Position numbers and translations under genes: made by a program. Shown here one piece after another: positions 7,882 to 16,015 of a DNA stretch of 64,000 bases (within the stretch, counting starts at the first letter, position 1; each line of letters begins with the position of its first letter). The stretch comes from Sphingobacterium faecale (GTDB taxonomy: Bacteria > Bacteroidota > Bacteroidia > Sphingobacteriales > Sphingobacteriaceae): contig NZ_JAERTY010000003.1 in the NCBI RefSeq assembly GCF_016746095.1, positions 372,001 to 436,000 on the forward strand, in the 5' to 3' direction. The notes beneath the pieces were generated by a model. The model made no database searches. It saw only the letters and a list, made by a program, of their open reading frames with translations, and was not told the origin of the DNA.

Positions 7882-10008
7882 CTAGTTGAACTCTCTCGGT
7901 AAAGGCTTTTCTAAAAGATATTGATAATAAAAACGTGCTCTTTCTCGAAAGTCGTAAGCAACTTTAGATCTATTCCAACCGTGTCTACTACCAGGGTAAA
8001 TCATCAGCTCAAAAGGCACATTACGATCAGTGAGTGCATCGATCAATTGAATCGTATTTTGCATATGTACATTATCATCAAGATCTCCATGCATAATTCT
8101 CAACCCACCTTTATACTTATTCACATAACTTAAGACAGACCCATTTTTATAACCTTCAGGATTATCCTGAGGCGTATCCATCCAACGTTCTGTATAATGC
8201 GTATCATATAGTTCCCAGCTTGTCACAGGAGCACCTGAAATACCATAGTCAAAATAATCCGCTCCTTTGGTTAATGCTAAGCAAGTCATATACCCTCCAT
8301 AACTATGTCCCGTGATCAACAATTTATTCTTAGCCACCCACGATTTAGCTTTCAACCATTTAGCAATAGTGATATAATCCACCAACTCCCAATGTCCCAA
8401 ATTTCGGTGCATCCAGGTCACGCCCTGCTTACCAAAATGCCCAGAAGCTCTATGGTCACATGCTATCTGTATAATGCCTTCATTAGCCCAATATTGATTG
8501 GATGTTCCCTTCCAGGTATTTTTAACGGTTCCAGCATCTGGTCCTCCATAAATACTCATAATTACGGGATATTCCTTTTTTTCGTCGAAATCGGTCGGAT
8601 AGGTAATCACCACAGGCAGGTCAAACTTTCCGTCTTCAGATTTAATGGTGAAAAACTCCGTTTTACCTATTACATAATTATTAAACTCCGTAGATCGAGA
8701 ATCAGCCAACTCTCTGATAATCCTTCCTTGGTTATCTAATAGCGCCACTTTATTAGGAGTAGTCACATTTGAATAATTGGTTATAAAATACTTTCCATCC
8801 GGGGAAACATTTACATTGTGGGTAAAATCACCAAACGTCAGTCTCTTCATATTCTTTCCCGAATAATCCACTCGATATAAATCTGTAGTTGCAGAATTCT
8901 CTTTACGTGCTGTAAAATAGACGACCTTAGTCTTTTCGTCAATATGAGCTAGTGCAGTCACCTGCCAATCTCCTTGCGTAATAGGATTCAACAGCTTTCC
9001 CTCTAGTGTATACAAGTAATAATGTGCCCATCCTGTTTTATCCGACTTCAAGATATAATGCTTGTTATCCGCTAAATAAGTGATACGCTCATCGTGATCT
9101 AAATTTATCCAAGCCGATTGCACCTCATTATAAATCTCCTTTTTGATACCTGTAACAGGGTTTACAGCATAGAATTTCAGATTGTTCTGATCTCTATTCA
9201 TCCATTGAATCATTATAGATCGACTATCAAAACTCCAGTAGGGCTGGCCAAAATACTGATCATCTTTCTCATTAAATTGCCCCCACACAATTGGCGCACC
9301 TTCAGCTTTCACAAATCCGATTTTTACTTCAGGGTTATCCTGTCCCGCTTTGGGGTACCTTGTTTCTTCCAAGTAACCATTCTGCCCTTTAGACACATAT
9401 ATTGGAAACATAGGAACCTTAGTATCATCAAATCGCATAAAAGCAAGCTGCTTGCTATCAGGAGACCACCAGAATGCTTTATAATTTGTAGGCCGTCCTA
9501 AAATTTCTTCGTAGTAAACCCAAGATGACCACCCATTATAAATAACATCCGTTCCATCATTCGTATATTGCACCTCGCTGCCGGTGGCCACTTCAATACT
9601 GAATAGATTGCTTTTTCTAGTAAAGGCTACACGCTTCCCATCAGGTGATAACGTCGGATTTTGCTCTTCATCATTTGGAGAATCCGTTAGTCGCTTAGCA
9701 ACGTCTTGACCATATTTGATATAGATATCCTTATCTTTAACAAATACACGCACATCATTTGTCTGCGTAGGGACATACACATCCCTCTTACCAGATTTCA
9801 CGTTTACCTTGTACATCTTCCTATCGGCCACGTCACTCTCCAAATAATGATCTTTATCTGCCCAACCAGTATAACCATTAATGGCTTTAGTAACTGTATA
9901 TCCTCTTCCCCAAGACTCGTCGAAATCCATTTTTTTCACTTGGGCATCAACGGAGTATTGTGCTAAAAAAAGTGATACGATCAAAAGACCACCAAACAAT
10001 CTATTCAT
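7882..10008 (-). CDS. S9 family (dipeptidyl peptidase IV-type) secreted serine peptidase
   Basis: The protein (708 aa) begins with a signal peptide (MNRLFGGLLIVSLFLAQYSVDAQ). Residues about 30-450 form the DPP4 beta-propeller, including the element YEEILGR, which carries the paired glutamates that bind the substrate N-terminus. The C-terminal alpha/beta-hydrolase has nucleophile GHSYGG (Ser569), the Asp in GDLDDNVH and the His in GSRHGWN. By family it releases N-terminal X-Pro or similar dipeptides in the periplasm. A second S9 gene lies at 48241 and POT peptide transporters at 53930-58997, which fits peptide feeding. Confidence 0.92.
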   Translation of the reverse strand: MNRLFGGLLIVSLFLAQYSVDAQVKKMDFDESWGRGYTVTKAINGYTGWADKDHYLESDVADRKMYKVNVKSGKRDVYVPTQTNDVRVFVKDKDIYIKYGQDVAKRLTDSPNDEEQNPTLSPDGKRVAFTRKSNLFSIEVATGSEVQYTNDGTDVIYNGWSSWVYYEEILGRPTNYKAFWWSPDSKQLAFMRFDDTKVPMFPIYVSKGQNGYLEETRYPKAGQDNPEVKIGFVKAEGAPIVWGQFNEKDDQYFGQPYWSFDSRSIMIQWMNRDQNNLKFYAVNPVTGIKKEIYNEVQSAWINLDHDERITYLADNKHYILKSDKTGWAHYYLYTLEGKLLNPITQGDWQVTALAHIDEKTKVVYFTARKENSATTDLYRVDYSGKNMKRLTFGDFTHNVNVSPDGKYFITNYSNVTTPNKVALLDNQGRIIRELADSRSTEFNNYVIGKTEFFTIKSEDGKFDLPVVITYPTDFDEKKEYPVIMSIYGGPDAGTVKNTWKGTSNQYWANEGIIQIACDHRASGHFGKQGVTWMHRNLGHWELVDYITIAKWLKAKSWVAKNKLLITGHSYGGYMTCLALTKGADYFDYGISGAPVTSWELYDTHYTERWMDTPQDNPEGYKNGSVLSYVNKYKGGLRIMHGDLDDNVHMQNTIQLIDALTDRNVPFELMIYPGSRHGWNRSKVAYDFRERARFYYQYLLEKPLPREFN

Positions 10009-10268
10009 ATATATTTAATTTGATTTTTCAGTTATTATATTTAATATCCAAACTACATTCATTCATTTTTGTGCAGCCTGCACGATAGGGATATTTTATA
10101 TGTATTTAATTATTTATGAGTATTTGTCCTCAACAATGTAATGAGTTCTTTCTACCTAGTTTGTTTCTGTATGAGTTAAAAATAGTTTTACGAAAATAGA
10201 AAATTGCATATTTCTTTTTGCAATGATAAGTGTAATATATTTACGACTTTTCGTTAACCGGTACACTC

Positions 10269-10292
10269 ATCTTAACAGAGTCTTGTTAAGAT
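10269..10292. repeat. Perfect 9-bp inverted repeat, possible operator or terminator
   Basis: Arms ATCTTAACA and TGTTAAGAT are separated by six bases. It lies about 260 bp upstream of the S9 start and 27 bp from the DUF3276 terminator. On the plus strand AAAAAG follows, not a T-run, so it is not a normal terminator for a known gene. Confidence 0.4.
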
Positions 10293-10318
10293 AAAAAGAA
10301 ACTTCTAAACAAAGAAAA

Positions 10319-10340
10319 AGCCACCTTTATAAAAGTGGCT
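10319..10340 (-). terminator. Terminator of the DUF3276 gene
   Basis: Six-bp GC-containing stem AGCCAC/GTGGCT extended by A-T pairs with one mismatch, followed on the minus strand by TTTTTCTTTG. It lies 25 bp beyond the DUF3276 stop. Confidence 0.8.
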
Positions 10341-10364
10341 TATTATTACTTTAGAAGAGAGAGC

Positions 10365-10703
10365 TTAAAAAGAATAGTTGCCTCTTTCCACCAACTCTTC
10401 ATTACTTTCGTAAGTAGAATCATCTTGACTAGGCTCATATCTCTTCTCAACTACTTCTTGATTTGATTTGATGTAATCCACCACGTCTGTCAGTCCTTCT
10501 GCAAATTTCTCAAAATCCTCTTTATATAAGAATATTTTGTGTTTGATAAATTGACCATCTTCAAAACGCTTTTTACTCTCAGTGATAGTCACATAGTAAT
10601 CATTTGATCGCGTCGCTTTTACATCAAAAAAATAAGTACGTTTTCCTGCTCTCACCTTTTTTGAAAATACTTCTTCACGCTCTTTGTTTTCAAAATCTCC
10701 CAT
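10365..10703 (-). CDS. DUF3276 / PUR-alpha-like nucleic acid-binding protein
   Basis: A 112-residue acidic and basic protein with the PUR repeat pattern: KVRAGKRTYFFDVKATRSND, YYVTITESKKRF and HKIFLYKEDFEKFAEGL. DUF3276 proteins are conserved in Bacteroidota and spirochaetes; the Borrelia homologue BpuR binds RNA and single-stranded DNA. The role here is inferred from that family. It is a single gene with its own terminator. The C-terminus (ENEELVERGNYSF-like tail) is acidic and probably disordered. Confidence 0.88.
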   Translation of the reverse strand: MGDFENKEREEVFSKKVRAGKRTYFFDVKATRSNDYYVTITESKKRFEDGQFIKHKIFLYKEDFEKFAEGLTDVVDYIKSNQEVVEKRYEPSQDDSTYESNEELVERGNYSF

Positions 10704-10953
10704 TAGTCTAGTATAAGTATTTAAGTTTAAATCCTATTTTTTAATTCCATAAATATATAATAATTAATTTTAAACATCCAAATTTTATTGAAAAAATTAT
10801 TTTTTTTATCACTTTATTTTAAATACAATGAGAAGTATGGTATTTTCACCGACTAAACAGAGCCATTTACCGAACAAGAGAAATCATAGACCTAATAACA
10901 GTCAGTTCATATCAATGCTATGATTACCTTTGGAGTAGATAAAACAAAATAAA

Positions 10954-11838
10954 ATGGAAACCAGAGAGAAGATGCAACAGAAACCCGTCCTTCCACCAAA
11001 TAATAACAAGAGTTCCACTACAGTGGGGGCTATAGTCATATTGTTCGGAATATTTCTATTGTTAAAAAACATTGCCCCTGGACATTTTTTTCCGAGCTGG
11101 CTAATGGGTTGGCAAATGATATTATTGATTATTGGCTTAGTCATAGGTGTCAATTCGAAGTTTCAAAATAAATCTTCTCTTATACTGATTACGATCGGAT
11201 CTGTTTTTATACTTAGAGACATGATGGGATACAATCCAGGAAAGATCCTTATCCCTGCTATAGCTATTGTATTGGGTATATATATTGTCAATAGAAATCG
11301 TAAAGCTCCAGAAATACCGACACCTCCCCCATCAGTCCCACCTCATCCCACAGACGAGTTTGACTGGGACAAAAGAGTCATCGATTTGTCGGATTCTAGC
11401 ACTTCACAGAGACCTCCGAATGAAAGCGATAAAAACCTTAACTTTCAACCCCATAATGACAACTCCCGAGAGTATTATCGAAATTCCTATTACTATGCTG
11501 AAAATTACCTAAAAATTGATTCCATATTTGGAAGTGCAAAAAAAATAGTGCTTTCCAAAAATTTCCTTGGGGGTACAACGACAAATATTTTTGGAAGTAC
11601 TGAAATTAATCTATTACAGGCTGATCTTAGCCAACCTATTGTAATTGATATATTTCAGCTTTTTGGAAGCACAAAACTAATTGTCCCTCCACATTGGATG
11701 GTGTCTCCTTCTGTTTCATCAATACTTAGTGAAAGTGATGATAGACGTGTAATAATCAATCATGTTTTTGATGAGAACAAAAAGCTTTTCATTACAGGAA
11801 CCTCGATTTTCGGAAGTCTGACGATAAAAAACAGCTAA
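10954..11838 (+). CDS. LiaF-like transmembrane protein
   Basis: Residues about 25-115 form four closely packed hydrophobic helices of the LiaI/LiaF-like transmembrane type. A proline-rich linker follows (TPPPSVPPHP), and the C-terminal about 120 residues form the LiaF-type beta domain with four spaced IFGS/LFGS turns (SIFGSAKK, NIFGSTEI, LFGSTKL, SIFGSLTI). LiaF proteins sense or damp cell-envelope stress through a two-component system. Here the next genes are a LytS-type kinase (9-nt gap) and a LytTR regulator, so this protein is probably their input partner. That role is inferred from neighbourhood. Confidence 0.8.
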   Translation: METREKMQQKPVLPPNNNKSSTTVGAIVILFGIFLLLKNIAPGHFFPSWLMGWQMILLIIGLVIGVNSKFQNKSSLILITIGSVFILRDMMGYNPGKILIPAIAIVLGIYIVNRNRKAPEIPTPPPSVPPHPTDEFDWDKRVIDLSDSSTSQRPPNESDKNLNFQPHNDNSREYYRNSYYYAENYLKIDSIFGSAKKIVLSKNFLGGTTTNIFGSTEINLLQADLSQPIVIDIFQLFGSTKLIVPPHWMVSPSVSSILSESDDRRVIINHVFDENKKLFITGTSIFGSLTIKNS

Positions 11839-11846
11839 GAATAGTA

Positions 11847-12893
11847 ATGGCATCGACTCTATTTAAACTAAAGTCAAAAAACATGCTGATTCACATCAGC
11901 TCGTGGACGATATTTATCTTATACTTTCTAGTTTCGTATTTTTTACTCTGGTGGGAGTTTCATCCGCTTAAAGTAAATCCAATGGAACCCGCGATCGGAG
12001 CCTTAGCAATAACAGCATGTTGCTACCTTATATTCAGCTCCATGCAGTTCTATATGCCTAAAAAAAATCAATACCTCAAAATCACCGTAATCTGTGCGGT
12101 ATTAACAATATTGAGTTTAGGAATTTCTCTTTTTTCACTAATTCGTTTTTTTGACACCACCTCTACCAATCATTTTTACGAACGTTTACCCTATCGATTT
12201 ATCATCAACTTCTTGCTGCTGATGTGTGTTATGATCATCAATGTTTTTTGGAACATACAGGAAGAATATAAGGAGAACAAAAAGCGAAAAGAAGAATCAG
12301 AGAAACTCGTACGTGATGCCGAGCTCTATAATCTACGGCAGCAGCTTCAACCCCATTTTTTATTCAACAGTTTGAACTCCATTATCGCACTGATCACAGT
12401 AAAGCCAGATCTAGCGAAAAAAATGACGTTTCAATTATCTGATTTTTTAAGAGGAACTTTACGAAAGGACGATAAGCAATTAATACAATTAACCGATGAG
12501 ATCAAACATCTGGAACTCTACCTTGAAATAGAAAAAGTGAGATTTGGTCATCGCCTCAATACCACTTTCAACTATCCCGAAGAAGTTCTATTCGCCAAAG
12601 TACCGAGCATGATTGTCCAACCTCTAATGGAAAATGCAATTAAACATGGTCTCTACAACGTAACAGGAGATGTACTCATAGAGACAAACATCAGCCTGGA
12701 GTTGCATATGTTGACTATTGAAATCACAAACCCCTACGATTCGGACCAATTTTACAACGCAAAAGGCACAGGCTTCGGTCTGACCAGTATACAACGTCGG
12801 CTCTTTCTAATCTACGGACGAACCGATTTATTAAGTGTTAGAAAAACAGAAAATAAATTCACAGCAATTATAAAAATACCTCAACATGATTAA
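11847..12893 (+). CDS. LytS/YehU-type sensor histidine kinase
   Basis: The 348-residue protein has four membrane helices (about 14-38, 52-70, 80-103, 122-142), a short coiled coil, and the His_kinase (LytS) signature LRQQLQPHFLFNSLNS with the phospho-accepting His170. The ATPase part has the N-box QPLMENAIKHGL and the G-box KGTGFGLTSIQRRL. It has no large periplasmic sensor, so the signal is likely in the membrane or relayed by the LiaF-like protein encoded just upstream. Its 3' end overlaps the regulator gene by 8 nt, indicating translational coupling. Confidence 0.93.
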   Translation: MASTLFKLKSKNMLIHISSWTIFILYFLVSYFLLWWEFHPLKVNPMEPAIGALAITACCYLIFSSMQFYMPKKNQYLKITVICAVLTILSLGISLFSLIRFFDTTSTNHFYERLPYRFIINFLLLMCVMIINVFWNIQEEYKENKKRKEESEKLVRDAELYNLRQQLQPHFLFNSLNSIIALITVKPDLAKKMTFQLSDFLRGTLRKDDKQLIQLTDEIKHLELYLEIEKVRFGHRLNTTFNYPEEVLFAKVPSMIVQPLMENAIKHGLYNVTGDVLIETNISLELHMLTIEITNPYDSDQFYNAKGTGFGLTSIQRRLFLIYGRTDLLSVRKTENKFTAIIKIPQHD

Positions 12894-13623
12894 AGCAATT
12901 ATTATCGATGACGAGCCACTCGCTCGCATGATCATCCAGGGATATCTACAGAATGAAGGTGACATACAAGTTATCGCCGAATGCGGGGATGGATTTGAGG
13001 GGGCAAAAGCGATCCAACAACATCGACCAGACCTGGTTTTTCTAGATATTCAGATGCCTAAACTCACAGGCTTTGAAATGTTAGAGATATTGGATGAGTT
13101 ACCACATATTATATTTACTACTGCCTTTGAAGAATTTGCCATCAAGGCATTTGAAAAGTCGGCCGTTGACTATCTTTTAAAACCTATATCAGAGGATAGA
13201 TTTAAATTAGCGCTACAAAAATTCAGAAATGCACATGGAACAGCACAGACACAAAAAACCATTAAAAACCTCCAAGAAGAAGTCGAAGAAGAGATTCTCG
13301 AGCGCATTGTTGTTAAAAATGGAACACAAATCAAATTGATCCCTGTACAGCAAGTAATATATCTGGAAGCATACGATGACTATGTGAAAATTCACACCAA
13401 AGAAGGAATGTTTCTCAAGAACAAAACCATGTCTTCTTTTGAAAAACAACTGGATTCCAAACAATTCGTTCGTGTGCACCGATCTTTTATTATTAAAGTG
13501 GATCAACTTGCTAAAATTGAACCTATGGAAAAAGAAAGCTATAGGGGAATACTCTTAAATGGCGATAAAGTGAATATAAGCAAATCAGGATACGCACGTC
13601 TAAAACAAACAATTGGATTATAA
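12886..13623 (+). CDS. LytTR-family response regulator
   Basis: The receiver domain (1-120) has the acidic pair Asp8/Asp9, phospho-acceptor Asp54 (VFLDIQMPK), and the conserved Lys in LLKPI. The C-terminal LytTR DNA-binding domain (about 140-245) shows YLEAYDDYVKIHT, the FVRVHRSFII segment and GDKVNISKSGY. It should bind direct repeats upstream of target genes when phosphorylated by the overlapping kinase gene product. No obvious LytTR direct repeat was found by eye upstream of this operon. Confidence 0.94.
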   Translation: MIKAIIIDDEPLARMIIQGYLQNEGDIQVIAECGDGFEGAKAIQQHRPDLVFLDIQMPKLTGFEMLEILDELPHIIFTTAFEEFAIKAFEKSAVDYLLKPISEDRFKLALQKFRNAHGTAQTQKTIKNLQEEVEEEILERIVVKNGTQIKLIPVQQVIYLEAYDDYVKIHTKEGMFLKNKTMSSFEKQLDSKQFVRVHRSFIIKVDQLAKIEPMEKESYRGILLNGDKVNISKSGYARLKQTIGL

Positions 13624-13636
13624 CTCGTTGATTTCG

Positions 13637-13644
13637 TAGCTTTG
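13637..13644 (+). promoter_or_regulatory. -7 box TAGCTTTG, 4 nt before ATG
   Basis: Match to TAnnTTTG with spacer TGGC then ATG. A TTG at 13613-13615 is 21 nt upstream, within the range for the -33 element. The hydrolase gene may thus have its own leaderless promoter inside the operon. Confidence 0.55.
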
Positions 13645-13648
13645 TGGC

Positions 13649-15079
13649 ATGATCAAATATGTCTTATATCTATTAATTATACTATGCTATAGTACCAATG
13701 CTTGGAGCCAATCAACAGCTGAAATAAGCAACAGACAAGTCTATAATAGGATAGAGTATTTTTTCAACACTCAACAAACCGATTCTATATATGCGATGGC
13801 CACGCCTAGCTTTCAAAAGAATATTCCGCTCCAAAGCTTTGCAATGGCATTACAGTACTTTTATAATTTCGGACAAATAAAAGAGGCGATTCCAGGGACA
13901 TACCAGCAAGACGTAGCAGGGTACAACATAACGTTAGACAAAAAGAAAGCCTCCCTATACTTAAAAACAGACAGTACTTTTCATTTCGATTTATTTGAAA
14001 TCAAAGACAAAGAGATCAGCACAGAAAAAAAGGAAAATATAAAATCCGTTGTGCAGAAAAACAATGCTCTTGATGAGTATATCGATTCTGTAGCACGGAC
14101 CTATATACAACAGAAAAATGCACAAGCGCTAGCAGTCGGCGTAATCCACAACGGAAAAACAAACACGTTCTATTATGGAGAGACTGTCAAAGGTGATTCA
14201 CTTTCGTTACCAAAAGAAAACACCTTATTTGAATTAGGCTCAATCACCAAAATATTTACAGCGACACTCCTAGCGGACTTAGTAGAAAAAAACATAATAA
14301 CACTAGAGGATACGATCTCGAAGTACTTGCCCGATTCCGTTGCTCAAAATCAATATCTACAACAAATAACTTTTAAACAATTAGCCAACCATACTTCAGG
14401 ATTACCTAAGTTGCCCGACAATCTGGAGAAATCCACTAAATTTTCGGCATCAGATCCCTACGCACAGTATAGCCGTAAAGAGCTATTTTCTTATTTAAAA
14501 AACATACAACGGGATGACCTCCCTGGTGATAAATTCGAATACAGCAATACGGGATTCGCCTTATTGGGCGAGCTTATTTCTATTATTGCGAAAAAATCTT
14601 ACTCCCAATGTGTCGCTGATATTATAACGACTCCACTAAGCTTATCCAATACTTTAGAAAAAGTAAATCCTAAAACACAACAGATTACTAAAGTCTACAA
14701 CGCTACAGGGACAGAAGCCCCTGTATGGCAATGGCAGGTATTTGTTGGTGCAGGGGGACTAAAATCGACAATAACAGATATGCTTCGATTTATTAAAATT
14801 CAGTTCAAGATGCCAGAGACCCAATTGGAACAAGCACTTGCCCTTACCAGACAATTCACCTACTATCTCCCGCCTTCTACCGATATAGGCTTGGCTTGGC
14901 ATATGAATATGGTAAACGATGTGGTACAATACTGGCACAATGGTGGAACCGGCGGAAGCTCAACATTTATTGCGATAGTTCCGGATACCAAATCAGCCAT
15001 TATAGTCTTAGCTAATTCAGCACTATCTGTTGATGAAATAAGCCGAAAAATATTGAATACCATTATAGAACATAAGTAA
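13649..15079 (+). CDS. Serine hydrolase of beta-lactamase (class C/PBP-like) family
   Basis: A signal peptide (about 1-20, ending in WSQS) is followed by a DUF3887-like N-terminal domain (about 25-130) and a beta-lactamase fold. Catalytic elements are Ser198-Ile-Thr-Lys201, Tyr298-Ser-Asn300, and His430-Asn-Gly near the C-terminus in place of KTG. The HxG form is typical of the non-resistance branch (EstB/Pab87-like), so this is likely a peptidase or esterase rather than a true drug-resistance enzyme. It follows the LytTR regulator by 25 nt and probably belongs to the same envelope-stress operon, with an extra internal promoter. Confidence 0.88.
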   Translation: MIKYVLYLLIILCYSTNAWSQSTAEISNRQVYNRIEYFFNTQQTDSIYAMATPSFQKNIPLQSFAMALQYFYNFGQIKEAIPGTYQQDVAGYNITLDKKKASLYLKTDSTFHFDLFEIKDKEISTEKKENIKSVVQKNNALDEYIDSVARTYIQQKNAQALAVGVIHNGKTNTFYYGETVKGDSLSLPKENTLFELGSITKIFTATLLADLVEKNIITLEDTISKYLPDSVAQNQYLQQITFKQLANHTSGLPKLPDNLEKSTKFSASDPYAQYSRKELFSYLKNIQRDDLPGDKFEYSNTGFALLGELISIIAKKSYSQCVADIITTPLSLSNTLEKVNPKTQQITKVYNATGTEAPVWQWQVFVGAGGLKSTITDMLRFIKIQFKMPETQLEQALALTRQFTYYLPPSTDIGLAWHMNMVNDVVQYWHNGGTGGSSTFIAIVPDTKSAIIVLANSALSVDEISRKILNTIIEHK

Positions 15080-15148
15080 TGCTATCAAGCACTGACGATG
15101 ATAAACTCATTTTTTCGGCACAACACCGCAAATACCAAGATTTTTAGT

Positions 15149-15156
15149 TAAGTTTG
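15149..15156 (+). promoter_or_regulatory. -7 box TAAGTTTG of purN
   Basis: Exact TAnnTTTG match 50 nt before the purN start, in the 127-bp spacer after the hydrolase gene. Confidence 0.5.
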
Positions 15157-15206
15157 GGATATTTACACATATAACTGCATCAATACGTTAAAGAACAATT
15201 TATTCC

Positions 15207-15782
15207 ATGAAAAAAAGAATAGCAATTTTTGCTTCGGGTTCAGGTTCCAATGCACAAAAGATAATGGAACATTTTAAGTACTCTGATGATGCGGAAGTCG
15301 CTTTAGTATTAAGTAACAATCCAGAAGCCTACGTTTTACAACGGGCCGATAATTTTGAAATTCCATCACACGTTTTTGATAGGCATGACTTTTATCAAAC
15401 AGATGAAATTGTTTCTTTACTAAAAAGACTAGAAATAGACTTAGTCGTTCTAGCTGGATTTCTTTGGCTTGTGCCTCAAAATTTATTAAACGCCTTTCCG
15501 AACAAAATCATTAATATCCATCCAAGTCTCTTGCCCAAGCACGGAGGAAAAGGAATGTATGGAGACCGCGTACACAAAGCGGTGTTAGCAGCTGGAGATG
15601 AGGAACATGGCATAACCATACATTTCGTCAATGAAAACTTTGACGAAGGGGAAATTATATATCAAGGAAGATTCCGTGTCGAAAAGGGAGACACCTTAGA
15701 AATATTAAAGTTCAACGGCCAACAGTTAGAGCATTTGCACTACCCTAAAGTCCTAGAAGGACTAATCAAAAAATACAATTAA
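15207..15782 (+). CDS. purN: Phosphoribosylglycinamide formyltransferase
   Basis: Transfers a formyl group from 10-formyl-THF to GAR, step three of purine synthesis. The 191-residue protein has the N-terminal GSGSNAQKIMEHF phosphate loop, the formyl-transfer motif INIHPSLLPKHGGKGMYG with catalytic Asn and His, and ITIHFVNENFDEGEIIYQ with the catalytic Asp. Length and motifs are normal. It lies upstream of purH but is separated by a strong hairpin and a new promoter, so the two purine genes are probably separate units. Confidence 0.96.
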   Translation: MKKRIAIFASGSGSNAQKIMEHFKYSDDAEVALVLSNNPEAYVLQRADNFEIPSHVFDRHDFYQTDEIVSLLKRLEIDLVVLAGFLWLVPQNLLNAFPNKIINIHPSLLPKHGGKGMYGDRVHKAVLAAGDEEHGITIHFVNENFDEGEIIYQGRFRVEKGDTLEILKFNGQQLEHLHYPKVLEGLIKKYN

Positions 15783-15790
15783 ACTATAGC

Positions 15791-15829
15791 TTAAGGAGCG
15801 CTTATTTTCAGTAATGGAGCGCTCCTTAA
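15791..15829 (+). terminator. Hairpin after purN
   Basis: Perfect 12-bp inverted repeat (15791-15802 with 15818-15829), GC-rich at its core, loop of 15 nt. The T-tract is weak (TCACCTTCTCC), so termination may be partial. Confidence 0.65.
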
Positions 15830-15923
15830 TCACCTTCTCCTTCCTTGCCTATAGTCATATAGTGCTTATTTCTTTTTCTCCTTTAATTACTTCACAAGCA
15901 TAGGGATTAAACACTTAATTTTG

Positions 15924-15931
15924 TACCTTTG
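15924..15931 (+). promoter_or_regulatory. -7 box TACCTTTG of purH
   Basis: Exact TAnnTTTG followed by C, 85 nt before the purH ATG. A -33 TTG is not clear. It implies a transcribed leader of about 78 nt. Confidence 0.6.
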
Positions 15932-15937
15932 CAACTT

Positions 15938-16015
15938 TAAATTAAATCTTTCCATTCCTCTTGTGCACAACACATTCGAGATGATGGGAAGACTGACACT
16001 TTCAGAAAAAAAACA
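15938..16015 (+). promoter_or_regulatory. Structured purH 5' leader (candidate)
   Basis: Bases 15947-15955 can pair with 15984-15992 over nine positions (one G-U pair). Inside, CTC (15958-15960) can pair with GAG (15978-15980) around the palindrome TTGTGCACAA (15961-15970). It matches no riboswitch class that I recognise. Confidence 0.35.

Larger units (their letters stand above)
10009..10364. other. Intergenic region upstream of the S9 gene (356 bp)
   Basis: No convincing ORF on either strand. It is AT-rich and holds the S9 promoter, which has no clear TAnnTTTG box, an inverted repeat at 10269-10292 and the DUF3276 terminator at 10319-10340. Confidence 0.6.
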
